Virus record (IMG/VR): IMGVR_UViG_3300025137_006024 | Span: 1 to 41,679 of that record | Source of the DNA: a virus | DNA: 41,679 bases | Direction: 5' to 3' (one strand) | In this document: positions 23,629 through 33,600 of the stretch, in pieces | Layout: every line of letters begins with the position of its first letter | How positions within the stretch are numbered: position 1 is the stretch's first letter | The notes under the pieces: model-generated | Databases searched by the model: none | Told to the model about the DNA's origin: nothing | The model's input: only the letters and a program-made list of their open reading frames with translations | Made by a program: the position numbers and the translations under genes

Positions 23629-24614
23629 TAATTTCCCCACTGGTTTGACGCGTCTACTTGCATCTTCTCACCTGTATATAAATTTTCTTCTGTTTTTTCT
23701 ATAGATGAAATAATTTTTCCACATTGACTTTTGCATAGTGAAAACGATCTTTCATAACCATTTAAGAATTTTGATAACTTATCCCAATAATTATAGCTTA
23801 TTATTTTTTCAATGGGAACTTTAAATCCATTAAATGTGTTTTCAAAATTATTTAAATAATAAAATCGTGTGTTGACTGTATCGTAATAATGCCCACCAGT
23901 CCAACAACATCTGAAAACATTACCATCAGGAGCAACATACCATTTACCCCAATCTTCCCAAACACAGTGAATTTTTCTCTCAGCCGAATCATACTTTTTT
24001 GTTTTTTTACTGTGTATATATTGACCAGTCTTAGGAGCAGCAAAATTTCTTGAAGTTTTGACTGTAGAAAAGGTTGTAAATCCTGCCTCAGTGGCAATTT
24101 TTCTTGCAGTATCTACTTGATGCTTGTTATATTCAAAAACAATATACTTCCAGTGAACCTGTGGTTTTTTAGTTGCTATAACAGCTTTAGCGTTTTCTAG
24201 CACTTTATCAAATTTAGTGTTGATTCGATAAATATGATGAGTATCTTGCAGACCATCTAAATCAAAATTAATTATATCAAATTTTGTTAACGAGTTACCT
24301 AAGTCGGTCCAATAATCTATACCGTGAATACCGCCATTAGTATGAATTAAAACCTTTGTGCCATGTAGCTTAACATATTTTAAGATAGCCCTAAAATCTT
24401 TATTCATTACAGAGTCGCCAAAATTACCATTAAAAACTAACCACTCTAGATTCTCTAATAACTTAGGATAAAAAAGTTTTTTAAAATCAGCTAACGTAAT
24501 AGTGAATTTTTTATCATTAAGATTTATCCTTAAAGGCTTAAGCCTATGGCAGGCAGGGCATTTAGCATTACATCTAAAAGTAATCTCTGTAGTAAGTTGT
24601 CTAATTTTTCTCAT
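23628..24614 (-). CDS. Radical SAM/SPASM-like enzyme
   Basis: A 328-aa radical SAM protein. The [4Fe-4S] motif CxxxCxxC is C15, C19, C22 (FRCNAKCPAC). Core strands include LEWLVFNGNFGD in place of the usual GGEP, IHTNGG, and FDLDG. The C-terminus has further cysteines C217, C236, C237, C294 and C298 in the arrangement of a SPASM/twitch auxiliary cluster domain (APDGNVFRCC is typical). SPASM enzymes modify peptides or proteins through radical chemistry. It lies between a fibre gene and a run of small basic genes and overlaps both neighbours by one base. The substrate is unknown; a virion protein or one of the small proteins is the contextual guess. Confidence 0.86.
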   Translation of the reverse strand: MRKIRQLTTEITFRCNAKCPACHRLKPLRINLNDKKFTITLADFKKLFYPKLLENLEWLVFNGNFGDSVMNKDFRAILKYVKLHGTKVLIHTNGGIHGIDYWTDLGNSLTKFDIINFDLDGLQDTHHIYRINTKFDKVLENAKAVIATKKPQVHWKYIVFEYNKHQVDTARKIATEAGFTTFSTVKTSRNFAAPKTGQYIHSKKTKKYDSAERKIHCVWEDWGKWYVAPDGNVFRCCWTGGHYYDTVNTRFYYLNNFENTFNGFKVPIEKIISYNYWDKLSKFLNGYERSFSLCKSQCGKIISSIEKTEENLYTGEKMQVDASNQWGN

Positions 24615-25912
24615 TAAGTACCAGCACTGGCAACTGTTATGTCGACGAATAGACCAGCGGGTAAAGTTTCGTCTGTAATTTGTATTGTGTCATTTGCATT
24701 GTGAAATACATAATCTGTAGTGGCTCTTTGAACAACTCCGTCAATTGCGACAGTTAGTACATTAGCTAAGGTGTGAACTTCTTTTCCTATAAAAAATACG
24801 TTAGAAGTACTAGTGGAAGTGTTTGTATTAGAAAAGAATATAAAAGCTTTTCTAGCAGCTAAAGTATTTAATTGAGTTTGTATTGCACTAGTTACACCAC
24901 TTACGTAACCAAGTTCTGTAGTTGTGACTGCAGAAGATTCTAAATTTTTACTTGCATCAGTCTGTGTAGCTCTTGAAGCTGTAAGTCCATTTACAGTTAC
25001 AGCATTTACGTCTATGCCTCCAGTAGTACCTGAAAACACTTCTGATGAATTAGTCGCATCTGGTATAAAAGTGAATTTACCTGAACTATCATCAAACCCA
25101 AAAAAACCTATTTTAGCAGCTGAACCTGTATGATACCTAAACTCAACACCTCTATCTTTGTTATCGTCTGAGCCAGGAGCTGTATCACCCCCTAAAGTAA
25201 TTATAGGGTCATCTACGGTAAGTGTCGTACTGTTTACGGTAGTAGTTGTACCATCAACTTGTAAAGCACCGCCAATGACAACATTTCCAGATACAGCCAC
25301 GTTACTATTAATATCAACAGTTGTTGTCGCAATCTGCACCTCTATATCTGCAGCAATATCGAGTTGTCCATCAGCAGACGAATTAATAAATATAGCTGAA
25401 TCTCTAAACAGTAGCTTTTTATTAGTTTCCATTGTTAGTGTGTCACTAACACTAGTAACATCAAGATTTGTGGTACCGTCTACATCCATATTGCCACTTA
25501 CATCAATACTACCTGCATCTAGCTCTCCTGTAATAGTAACGTTTCTAGCACCCGATAAATCTTTGTCTGAATCTACAACAAGGGCTTTTGATGCAGTCAC
25601 AGTTCCTGCAGTTATACCATCTAATAAAGTCAGCTCTGTAGAAGTAACATCACTAACAGCTACCTTACCTGATCCATCAGATACTAAAGCTCTACTAACA
25701 GTTAAGTTACCTGTGGTTATTGTACTTACAGCACCAGCAATATTAGCAACACGTCTGGTTTCAACCTTATCGGCTCTACCATCGTCTTCCATTTTTTCAA
25801 CAGATATTGCTCCTGCAGCTACATGTCTGTCTTGAACTGCAGCATTTGCTAGTGCGACACCTGTTATGGTATTAGCTTCAATTACACTACCTGTGATTTT
25901 GGTTAAAGCCAT
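24614..25912 (-). CDS. Tail fibre-like structural protein
   Basis: A 432-aa beta-rich, Thr/Ser/Val-rich protein with repeated fibre words: STELTLLDGITAGTV near residue 90 and TTELGYVSGVTSAIQTQ near 340, a repeat style widespread in marine phage fibres. It starts MALTKITGSVIEANTITG. The last 60 residues (AIDGVVQRATTDYVFHN... ITDETLPAGLFVDITV) form a small beta domain also seen in phage fibres. Low cysteine, no catalytic motif. It has a strong ribosome binding site. Probably trimeric and receptor-facing or decorative. Confidence 0.8.
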   Translation of the reverse strand: MALTKITGSVIEANTITGVALANAAVQDRHVAAGAISVEKMEDDGRADKVETRRVANIAGAVSTITTGNLTVSRALVSDGSGKVAVSDVTSTELTLLDGITAGTVTASKALVVDSDKDLSGARNVTITGELDAGSIDVSGNMDVDGTTNLDVTSVSDTLTMETNKKLLFRDSAIFINSSADGQLDIAADIEVQIATTTVDINSNVAVSGNVVIGGALQVDGTTTTVNSTTLTVDDPIITLGGDTAPGSDDNKDRGVEFRYHTGSAAKIGFFGFDDSSGKFTFIPDATNSSEVFSGTTGGIDVNAVTVNGLTASRATQTDASKNLESSAVTTTELGYVSGVTSAIQTQLNTLAARKAFIFFSNTNTSTSTSNVFFIGKEVHTLANVLTVAIDGVVQRATTDYVFHNANDTIQITDETLPAGLFVDITVASAGT

Positions 25913-25918
25913 TAACTA

Positions 25919-25926
25919 CTCCTTTT
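25919..25926 (-). promoter_or_regulatory. Strong Shine-Dalgarno for the 432-aa fibre gene
   Basis: Reads AAAAGGAG on the - strand, six nt before the ATG at 25912. It sits in a 22-nt gap, in contrast to the overlapping starts of most neighbours, and indicates high translation. Confidence 0.75.
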
Positions 25927-25934
25927 GAATTAGA

Positions 25935-26393
25935 CTATTTATTTTCTTCGTCTAATTCTTCAAAAAACTCTTCTAAGAAATCACGTTTCTCTAGTGGTTT
26001 TTCTTCTTCTTCATCAAAAAATTCTTTTATAAAAGACTCTACCTGCTCATCAACAGAAGGTGGAGCATTTAAATGGTCGTATTTACTATCAATACAAATA
26101 GCCTTGATCATTTCATCGCAAAATTTTATCTCTTCTTCAGTCAATTTCTCAACTTTTCCATCTAACCACTGCTTCTCAGTAATAGGTTGTGTTGCGACAC
26201 CTTTTTTCTCGTAATAGATTGAGATTATATCACCTTTAACAAGTTCAGCACACATAGGTTCTTCTTTGCTCATTTTAGCTAAATCAAATGATTTTGATAT
26301 CATAGGGCCTTTGCCCTCAGAAGTTATCTCTCTGTATGAAGCACTTACTATATCAGCTTGTAACTCATCTATATTAAATTTATAGTAACTCAT
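25935..26393 (-). CDS. Acidic protein between two fibre genes, 152 aa
   Basis: Unrecognised. The first 90 residues look folded (YYKFNIDELQADIVSASY; GDIISIYYEKKG), and the last 45 are strongly acidic, with repeated FFDEEEE/FFEELDEE words. Size, acidity and position between two fibre genes would fit a fibre assembly chaperone, but no family resemblance is certain. Translation begins after a perfect AGGAGG (26398-26403) that overlaps the stop of the upstream gene, suggesting abundant product. Confidence 0.72.
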   Translation of the reverse strand: MSYYKFNIDELQADIVSASYREITSEGKGPMISKSFDLAKMSKEEPMCAELVKGDIISIYYEKKGVATQPITEKQWLDGKVEKLTEEEIKFCDEMIKAICIDSKYDHLNAPPSVDEQVESFIKEFFDEEEEKPLEKRDFLEEFFEELDEENK

Positions 26394-26397
26394 AATT

Positions 26398-26403
26398 CCT
26401 CCT
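26398..26403 (-). promoter_or_regulatory. Consensus Shine-Dalgarno for the 152-aa gene
   Basis: CCTCCT on the + strand reads AGGAGG on -, four nt before the ATG at 26393 and overlapping the upstream TAG. It is the only full AGGAGG I noticed in the - arm. Confidence 0.75.
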
Positions 26404-27658
26404 AGGTTTTAATTATAAACTTTACACCTTGTGTTGGTACGGTTAACGCATGGGTATGTGATCCAACACTACCACCACCTATGACACTTATATTTCCAGT
26501 AGTATCTTTACCTCCAATAGAGGCTGTACCAGAACCTGAAACAGAAAATGAAGGTGTTGTAGCTGCAGTTGTTAAGCTACTACTACTTCCTATAGTACCA
26601 CCTGTTGGCGTATAACTTATTCCACTACTTTTACCTCCTGCAAGTCTGTCATCAAAATCAGGTAAGTTAAAAGTACTACTACCATCTCCTGCGCCAAAAC
26701 TAGTACTAGCAATTGCGAAAAGAGCTGTATAAGTAGACCTAGTTACGGCAGAACCATCACATAGTAGCCACCCATCAGGTGCTGCATCTTTACTCCACAT
26801 GATAATTGATCCTGGAGGTAATAGAGGTGCAACGTCAGTTGCAGTATTTTGAATGGTTGCTTGAGAAATAATCCTAGCTGCAACGTTTCCATAAGTTTTT
26901 CCGTCTTGTGCTAGTATATTTAAACCATCTTTACCGGCCGCAGATTTTGCAGTAGTAGTGCTACCATAGTGAACAATAGAAGTATTTGCTACGTTTATAC
27001 TACCTAAAGTAATGGCAGTAGGATTAGCAGCAATTGCTGATACCCTAATATGGGCATTTTGCCCAGCTAAACCTTTTGCAGCATCGAAAGCGAAGTTAAT
27101 TCTATCTCCAGTGATACCTGTAGTTTTTACCGTTGCAGCTCCAGCTGCAGTTATATGTTGTTGTATCATTGTATTAGATACTGACCCATTAGTAGGAGGT
27201 AGACCTACATCAATAAAGTCTGATACTGAATTTGTATTACCTGATCTTAAATATACACGAGCATTAGCAGCTAAACCGCCATCAGCACTAACAGTACTTG
27301 ATAACTCCCCTATTTCATAATGGTCAAGGTTAGCCATCATAGAAACTATCCCGTTTTCTGCTCTTAGTCCAATCCCTACTCTAGTAAAATTACCGCCTGG
27401 AGGGGCTTGCTTTTTATTCACGCTATCAGCAATATAAAGAGCTTTTACTAGTGTATTCGAAAGAAAAAATAAAGTTCCATCTTCAGGTGCTGTTGCCGCT
27501 CCAGATCTAGTTATATTACCAGATGCTTGAGAAGGAGCTACCTCACTTTTAAAATTAGTTAATAATGATCTTAAAGCATTATTAAACTGACTTCTCGAAC
27601 TACTTATCGAAGTCGCTGCGGTTGGTTCCACAAAGGTATTTGAGTCGCTTAATGCCAT
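26402..27658 (-). CDS. Tail fibre with phage tail collar domain
   Basis: A 418-aa fibre. Residues 1-270 are Ser/Thr/Ala-rich beta structure. The C-terminal part has the tail collar signature: PPGSIIMWSKDAAPDGWLLCDG, then TYTALFAIASTSFGAGDGSSTFNLPD, then the DDRLAGG segment. The end (GSHTHALTVP) contains the HxH metal-binding tip motif known from T4-type long fibres, where histidines coordinate iron; that role is inferred. It follows gpJ directly, so it is the first side or tip fibre of the cluster. Confidence 0.87.
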   Translation of the reverse strand: MALSDSNTFVEPTAATSISSSRSQFNNALRSLLTNFKSEVAPSQASGNITRSGAATAPEDGTLFFLSNTLVKALYIADSVNKKQAPPGGNFTRVGIGLRAENGIVSMMANLDHYEIGELSSTVSADGGLAANARVYLRSGNTNSVSDFIDVGLPPTNGSVSNTMIQQHITAAGAATVKTTGITGDRINFAFDAAKGLAGQNAHIRVSAIAANPTAITLGSINVANTSIVHYGSTTTAKSAAGKDGLNILAQDGKTYGNVAARIISQATIQNTATDVAPLLPPGSIIMWSKDAAPDGWLLCDGSAVTRSTYTALFAIASTSFGAGDGSSTFNLPDFDDRLAGGKSSGISYTPTGGTIGSSSSLTTAATTPSFSVSGSGTASIGGKDTTGNISVIGGGSVGSHTHALTVPTQGVKFIIKT

Positions 27659-27659
27659 A

Positions 27660-30600
27660 TTATATTCCCGTCGCTACCAAACTCACCTGAATTAAGGGCG
27701 AAGCATTAATTGGTGATAGAGTATCATTTTCTATATCAAATAGTTTATAAGCTACATGATCTGCTGTTGTTTCTACAGTAAAGGCAACTTGTGCAGTTGC
27801 TGTATTAAGTGGTTGAATACTAACGCTAGGTGTTTGTATAAACCCTGCATCAGCAAAACTTACAAATTTGATAGTATTATCAAATGTATGATTATTTGTT
27901 AATGTAGTTATATCTTTTTCTACACTAACACGAAACTTATCTAATGTAAAGTCAATTTCATTCGGTGTTTGATTTAGGACAACAAATTTTGTCTGAAAAA
28001 ATCTAAATCGTTTTGAACCAGCTTCGTACGGTATGAAACCGTCGTTGGTAGCGCTAAAGTCAAAAGCAGCCACGTTAACGTTAGCGTTGGTGTGTGCACC
28101 CTCTCCCGATACAATCTCATCTTCAGTTCTTACCTTAAATAATCCTTCTTCATCAGACGAACTAGTCCTAATAAATGTTTGCTGTGTTATGGAAGAAGTA
28201 GCTCCTGCAAAGGTAGTTCCTGTTTCATCTTGGAATTGTTTTAAGTTCACAAGTTGATAGTTGTTTACTCCATTATTCTCAGTAGCTACGTTAGCAAAAG
28301 TATTTCCTGCAGTAGATTCTCCGTTTGCATGAAAAGTAGCTCCTAAAGCTATATGATCAGCATTTATCACGCCTGCTATTAGAGCAAGAGCATTAGCATT
28401 TGAAAAGTCACCTTGATCTAATACCCCACCACTGACATAAGTAGTAAAACCACTAGAGTCAAGGGCTGATGAGCCTCCTGAATTTTGAAATATGTTTAAA
28501 GTAGTAGCATTTACACGTGTTGCAAATAACTCACGGTTATTTAGTTGTGTCATCCCTGCTACATCATGAAATATAACTCTTTTAGTTCCCTCAATTCCGT
28601 GTTCACTTCCTGAAGTTGTTACTACTGCTGGGCTAGCTTTTGTAATGGCTGAAATACTAATTACATTACCAGTAAACTGACCAGGGTTTACGATTGCGTA
28701 TACATTTTGTGTAGTGGTTGTGTCAACTAAAGTCTGATTATCTTTATTAAATGAAAAAGATAAAGCTGTATTACTAAAGCCTAAAACGGTACCAATGCCT
28801 CCAAAGTTAGTATCTTTTAAAACTTTATTATTAACAGTGGCAGCTTGTGCTTCAGTAGCTCCTGATAAGATAATTTCTTTAAAATCATTAAAAGTAGTTC
28901 TAGAAGCGCTAGTACCTTGAATATCTAGTTGAATAGAGCCTGTAATAACTTGACCCACATCTCGTATAGGACTTATATAAGTAGCATCACCCTCAGCTTG
29001 CAAGTCAGTTGCGGCTAGCCCTGCATTATAGCTCCAACCTGTTGCAGAAGCATTAGCTCTATCAGCAACAGTAGAAGAACCAGAAGCAACGTTAAGTCCA
29101 CCCGTAGTGGTGCCAGTAAGACTTACAAAGGCAGCTTCAGACGCATTTTCATTAGCTATTCCTGCAAAAACCACAGAAGGAGCATCCGTATTAAAAGCTT
29201 TAATAACGTTTTGGCCTCCAGGTCTAAAGGTGGTTAAGGTAGATAAAACAATACCGTCACTAAAGTTACCAGAAGTATCTCTAGTTCTAGCAAGATACGT
29301 AAATACACCAAAAGTATCAATTGGGCTTGATTTTCTAGATACACCCGCAGCTACAGTAACAAAAGCAGAACCTGCTGCAAAATTTTCCTCTGTAGCTGCT
29401 ACGTCTGCTCCAGGTATTCTTCTTATAATGATTTCTTTTAAATCTAAATCAAATAAACTTCCATCCTCTTGTCTCTCATAATCCCAAAACAAGGTTATCT
29501 GGTTATTAGTCTGACCTGCACCAAAGTTTAGAATATTTCTAGGTTTTGCAGTTTTACCTAAGATAGTAGCACTAGTCTGTGCTACAGATCCTTTTAAAGA
29601 CTTATTTAACGCTGTTATTCTGACTATCAAGTTAACAGAAGTAGTAGCACCTCTATCAATATTATTTATCACATGTGTTATATCACCATTTTCATCTATA
29701 TTATTAGCAGGAATTTTTACAGTAGAAAAAGTTGATAAATCTGTATTTTCTTGGTTATCTGTTCTATATGAAAGTTCGTAGTCTGTAACTTCTTGTCCAG
29801 TGACGTGCTTAAATTTTATAATCACCCTAACAGCAACACCTCCTAGTGCGTCTGTATATAGTCCTTCTGTAATTCTAATCCCTGTTACTTTTGAAATAGG
29901 CAAACTACCTATTTGAACCGATTTTGTTACAAAAGGACTTGATCTACCCGTTAAATTTTTATTTCTAGCTTTAACTGTTGTAGTGCCGATAGGAACATTT
30001 CGTAATATTCTATCTTTACCTAAAAATGTTTTTTCAAACTCACCACCTGTGGTAATAGTATATACATGACTATTCACTAATCTAAAATTACCTGGAAAAG
30101 CGCCTCTATCATAATCTATTGTAAAACTTGTATTAGAGGTAGTTACATTGTTTGTTCTACCTATTGGGTCTACTCCTATATTAACTAATGTCACCCCATT
30201 TAAATTTCTATTAGTGCCAGGAGTAGTTGCTAACTCTATTTGATAAACACTGTTTGATGTAAACTGGGCGTTAAATGTTGGACTCTCAGGATCATAACTG
30301 CTTGAAGCAACTACAAACGTATTTCCTGTACTGAATTGAACGTTATCTCCTACCTCAATTACAGGTACAGTATAATGGTCTACTTCTACTCTAATTTCGG
30401 AATCATCACTGTCTGTAGTAACGCTTAAAGTAGCAGGAGTAGAGGTGGTAGTTAAAGTAAAGTCACTCTTTTCAATATTATCAAGATATACTTTAACAAA
30501 CTTTTCGTGTCTTGGTTTAATCTGAAGAGGCTCTACATGAGCACTCCCTGGACTAGCTATCGCATTGCGTTGGGTAAAAGTAAACTCACTACCTCCAACA

Positions 30601-33600
30601 TAGAAGTTAGCTCTTGTATTAAATTGTTCACTATGAAGTTGTTGAAATATTTCTATATAAAAAGGTGCTGATGGAAGCTTGTTTAGTAGAGGCAAGGCTT
30701 CGGTAGTAGGATTTTCAATAAATATAAAGTTTCCTGTGTGATGTCTAATATTAGCAGAAATTTGGGTAGAAGTGGGTCCTGCAGCAACAAAGTTTCTATC
30801 TCCACCAGTCTGCGTTACAGCTATAGGCACACTAACAAAATCATCTCCTCTAACTGCTCTTGTGGTGTCATCATTGGTATCTAATACATGTTTAGGAACT
30901 CCACTGTTTAAGTAATTATAATCAGTTAATACACTCATTCCTTCAACTTGTAATCTTATGTTGTCAACAGCATCAGTTCCGCTTGAAGCAATACTCACTG
31001 CGTTGCACAATAGTCTAATCTTCCCGACTTGACTATCAAAACCATTTTTACCTATTAACGCTATAGGTGTTACATCATTTTCTAATTGATTAACATTTGA
31101 AGCTCGCAGTCTCAGAGGTTGTGTAGAAGAAGGACTAGATAGTATAGTGGCAGCGTGTTGAGACACATCAGGGAATGAAACAAAAAATTCAGTCTCAAAT
31201 TGAATACCGTAATCTAAGTTTTCTGTCGATATATCTAAAGCTAAATCTACTCGGATAGACCCATCTTGTTCTCTGCGAGGAGCAGGTCTAATATTAAAGG
31301 CAGGAGAAGGAGGCGCTACTAAAGGAGAACGAGTATCTAAATAAGCTGTAGGAGTGTAGTCTATGAAAGTATCAGCATCTACATATACGTTTGAAATGTA
31401 CTCTATAGCTGATATACCAACCTCTTCTTCTTTAGTGTCCCTCTCTAAGCTAGTAATTTTAAATAATTTGCCTGCTTTATTAGTGTAAATATCATCAGGG
31501 TTATCCCACTCGCCGAAACTCCATATATCCCCTTTTTGTGGTAAATTGTTAGCACCAAACTGAGTTACTGCTTGAAGGGCTTTTCTAATAGGGTCATATC
31601 TTTGATCTATTTTCACCTCAATTTGGTCTGCCCCCGTTGATGTAAGACCAGTACTTCCAACATTAAATAAATTATTACTTAGTATGTATAAATCTATTCT
31701 ATCAGAGTCTTGCTTAATAATTCTAAGTGCTAATGGGTTAGTATTTGCAGTAAAATCTAACGCAGTTATAGAAGGAGTTGTGAAGTGTTCCATAATAACA
31801 TTACTATGATTTGCTCCTGTATTACTACTAACGGCTACTTTACCTGCAAAACCAAAAGCAACCCCAATCTGTCTCTGAGCTATAGATATTACGTCGCCAG
31901 GCGCTAGTGCCATAGCATCTAATGAAGTAGTAAAATCAAGTTTTCTTCTTAAAAACTTAGAAGATGCTATTTGATATTGTGCATATCTAAGTGCTTGAGA
32001 TCTACGAGTAGTACCAAATAAATCTAAAGAAGCAATATTCTCAATAACACTTCTATCTGTTCCGTCATTTGCATCTGTTATGTCTATTCTTACGGTTTCT
32101 CGTTTATAATGATTAGTAGGATCAACATAAGATACATCTACTCCAGTAAACAGATCACTTTCTTTAGTACCTGAGATAGTTACGCTATTGTCTTTAATGT
32201 TTACCTCATTAAACATAGCCACAGGTAATTCATCTGGAACATCAACAGCCATAGTTATCTGTCCTGCTGAGTAAACTAATGCTCCTCTAATAGAGGCAGC
32301 TATTTGATTTATTACATCTAGCGCTTGCCCTTGATCTGCGATAATACCGTCAAAAGTAAATCTTCGTTGTTTTATTTTAGTGCCTTCTTCAACTCCTATT
32401 AAAGTATCTCTAACAGAGGTAAATTTTCCTTTAGGTTTATGCCTAAATGTACCATCAGCTAAACCATCTACTCCAAAGAATTTACCACTAGAATCATCGC
32501 AAGCATCGCAGTATTTTGCTACTTTAAAAAACTTAAATTTATCAATATTTTCTTCTGCTACACCTAAGCCATAAGTCTTATTTGTAAGTATATCGTATAT
32601 AATCCACACAGGATTCTGAGTCCAAGAATATACAAAACTACCATCCCAAGGACCGATATATAACACAGGATTAGCAGTTGTTAATACAGAGCCTGTTCCT
32701 GGATTTTGAAGTCTGTAACCATTGGAAACATAACCATCAGAAGTAGTTTGTGAAAGCTCAAGCTCTCTCCAATCTATTTCTCCGCTAGCTAGAATAGGTT
32801 GAATATAATTACTAGGTACTTTAACGACTAAACCTTTTACTAAAGAAGTAAAGGTAGGAACTCCAGCTTTATGCTCTCCAAAAGCTTTTAGGGCGTAACC
32901 AATATGAGCAGTCCTAGGGTATGCTTGAGGTTTATTCTCAATTTCAAACCAACCTATAGACTGAACAGTTTCTTGAATTTTAGAACTATCACTATCGTCA
33001 GACGTTTTTTCTATAGTAAATTTATATCCAGAACTACTTTGATCGCTAGCTGCAATAGGAACATCTATAGTAAATTTAAAAGCTGAGTTAGTTTTTCCTA
33101 TAATTTCTCTTTCAGTTTCAGAAATGACTGTTGTTCCAGTAGCGTCTAAAAGAGTAACTTTTACTGCTACTTTTCTTTGAAGTATATCACCATTATCTTT
33201 TGATTCTTGTAATCCGCTTATAAGAAAAGCAAACTTAATGCTATCCCAATCATTAGCAGAAGTGCTTTGTTGAAAGATTCTTGATCGCGCAACACCAGCT
33301 ACATTACCCTTTTTTAGTGTGACAGCACTACTAAAGTTTTGAGGACCAACAGTCTGCTCCCCAAATATAGGTAAAGGAGCCTGTACAGTTGTTCCAGTAT
33401 TAACTCTACTCTGAAAAACTTCACCTCTTTCTGTTCCATCTCCATCTATATTTATAAGATCATCTACGTTTCCATCATTAATTTCTATGTCTTGGGGGCC
33501 GTTAGGATTTATTCTATACATAGGCCCTTCACCAAGTGCTGCCGTAACAAATAAAATGTCAGTTGAGAATAAGTTGTTAGGATCTTCTTTACCGCTTCCT

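Noticed and set aside
25158-25835. 225-codon open frame on the + strand opposite the fibre gene
   Set aside because: Antisense shadow of a low-complexity Ser/Thr/Val-rich gene; its translation is a Ser/Pro/Val-rich stretch with no domain, and its neighbours are all on the - strand.
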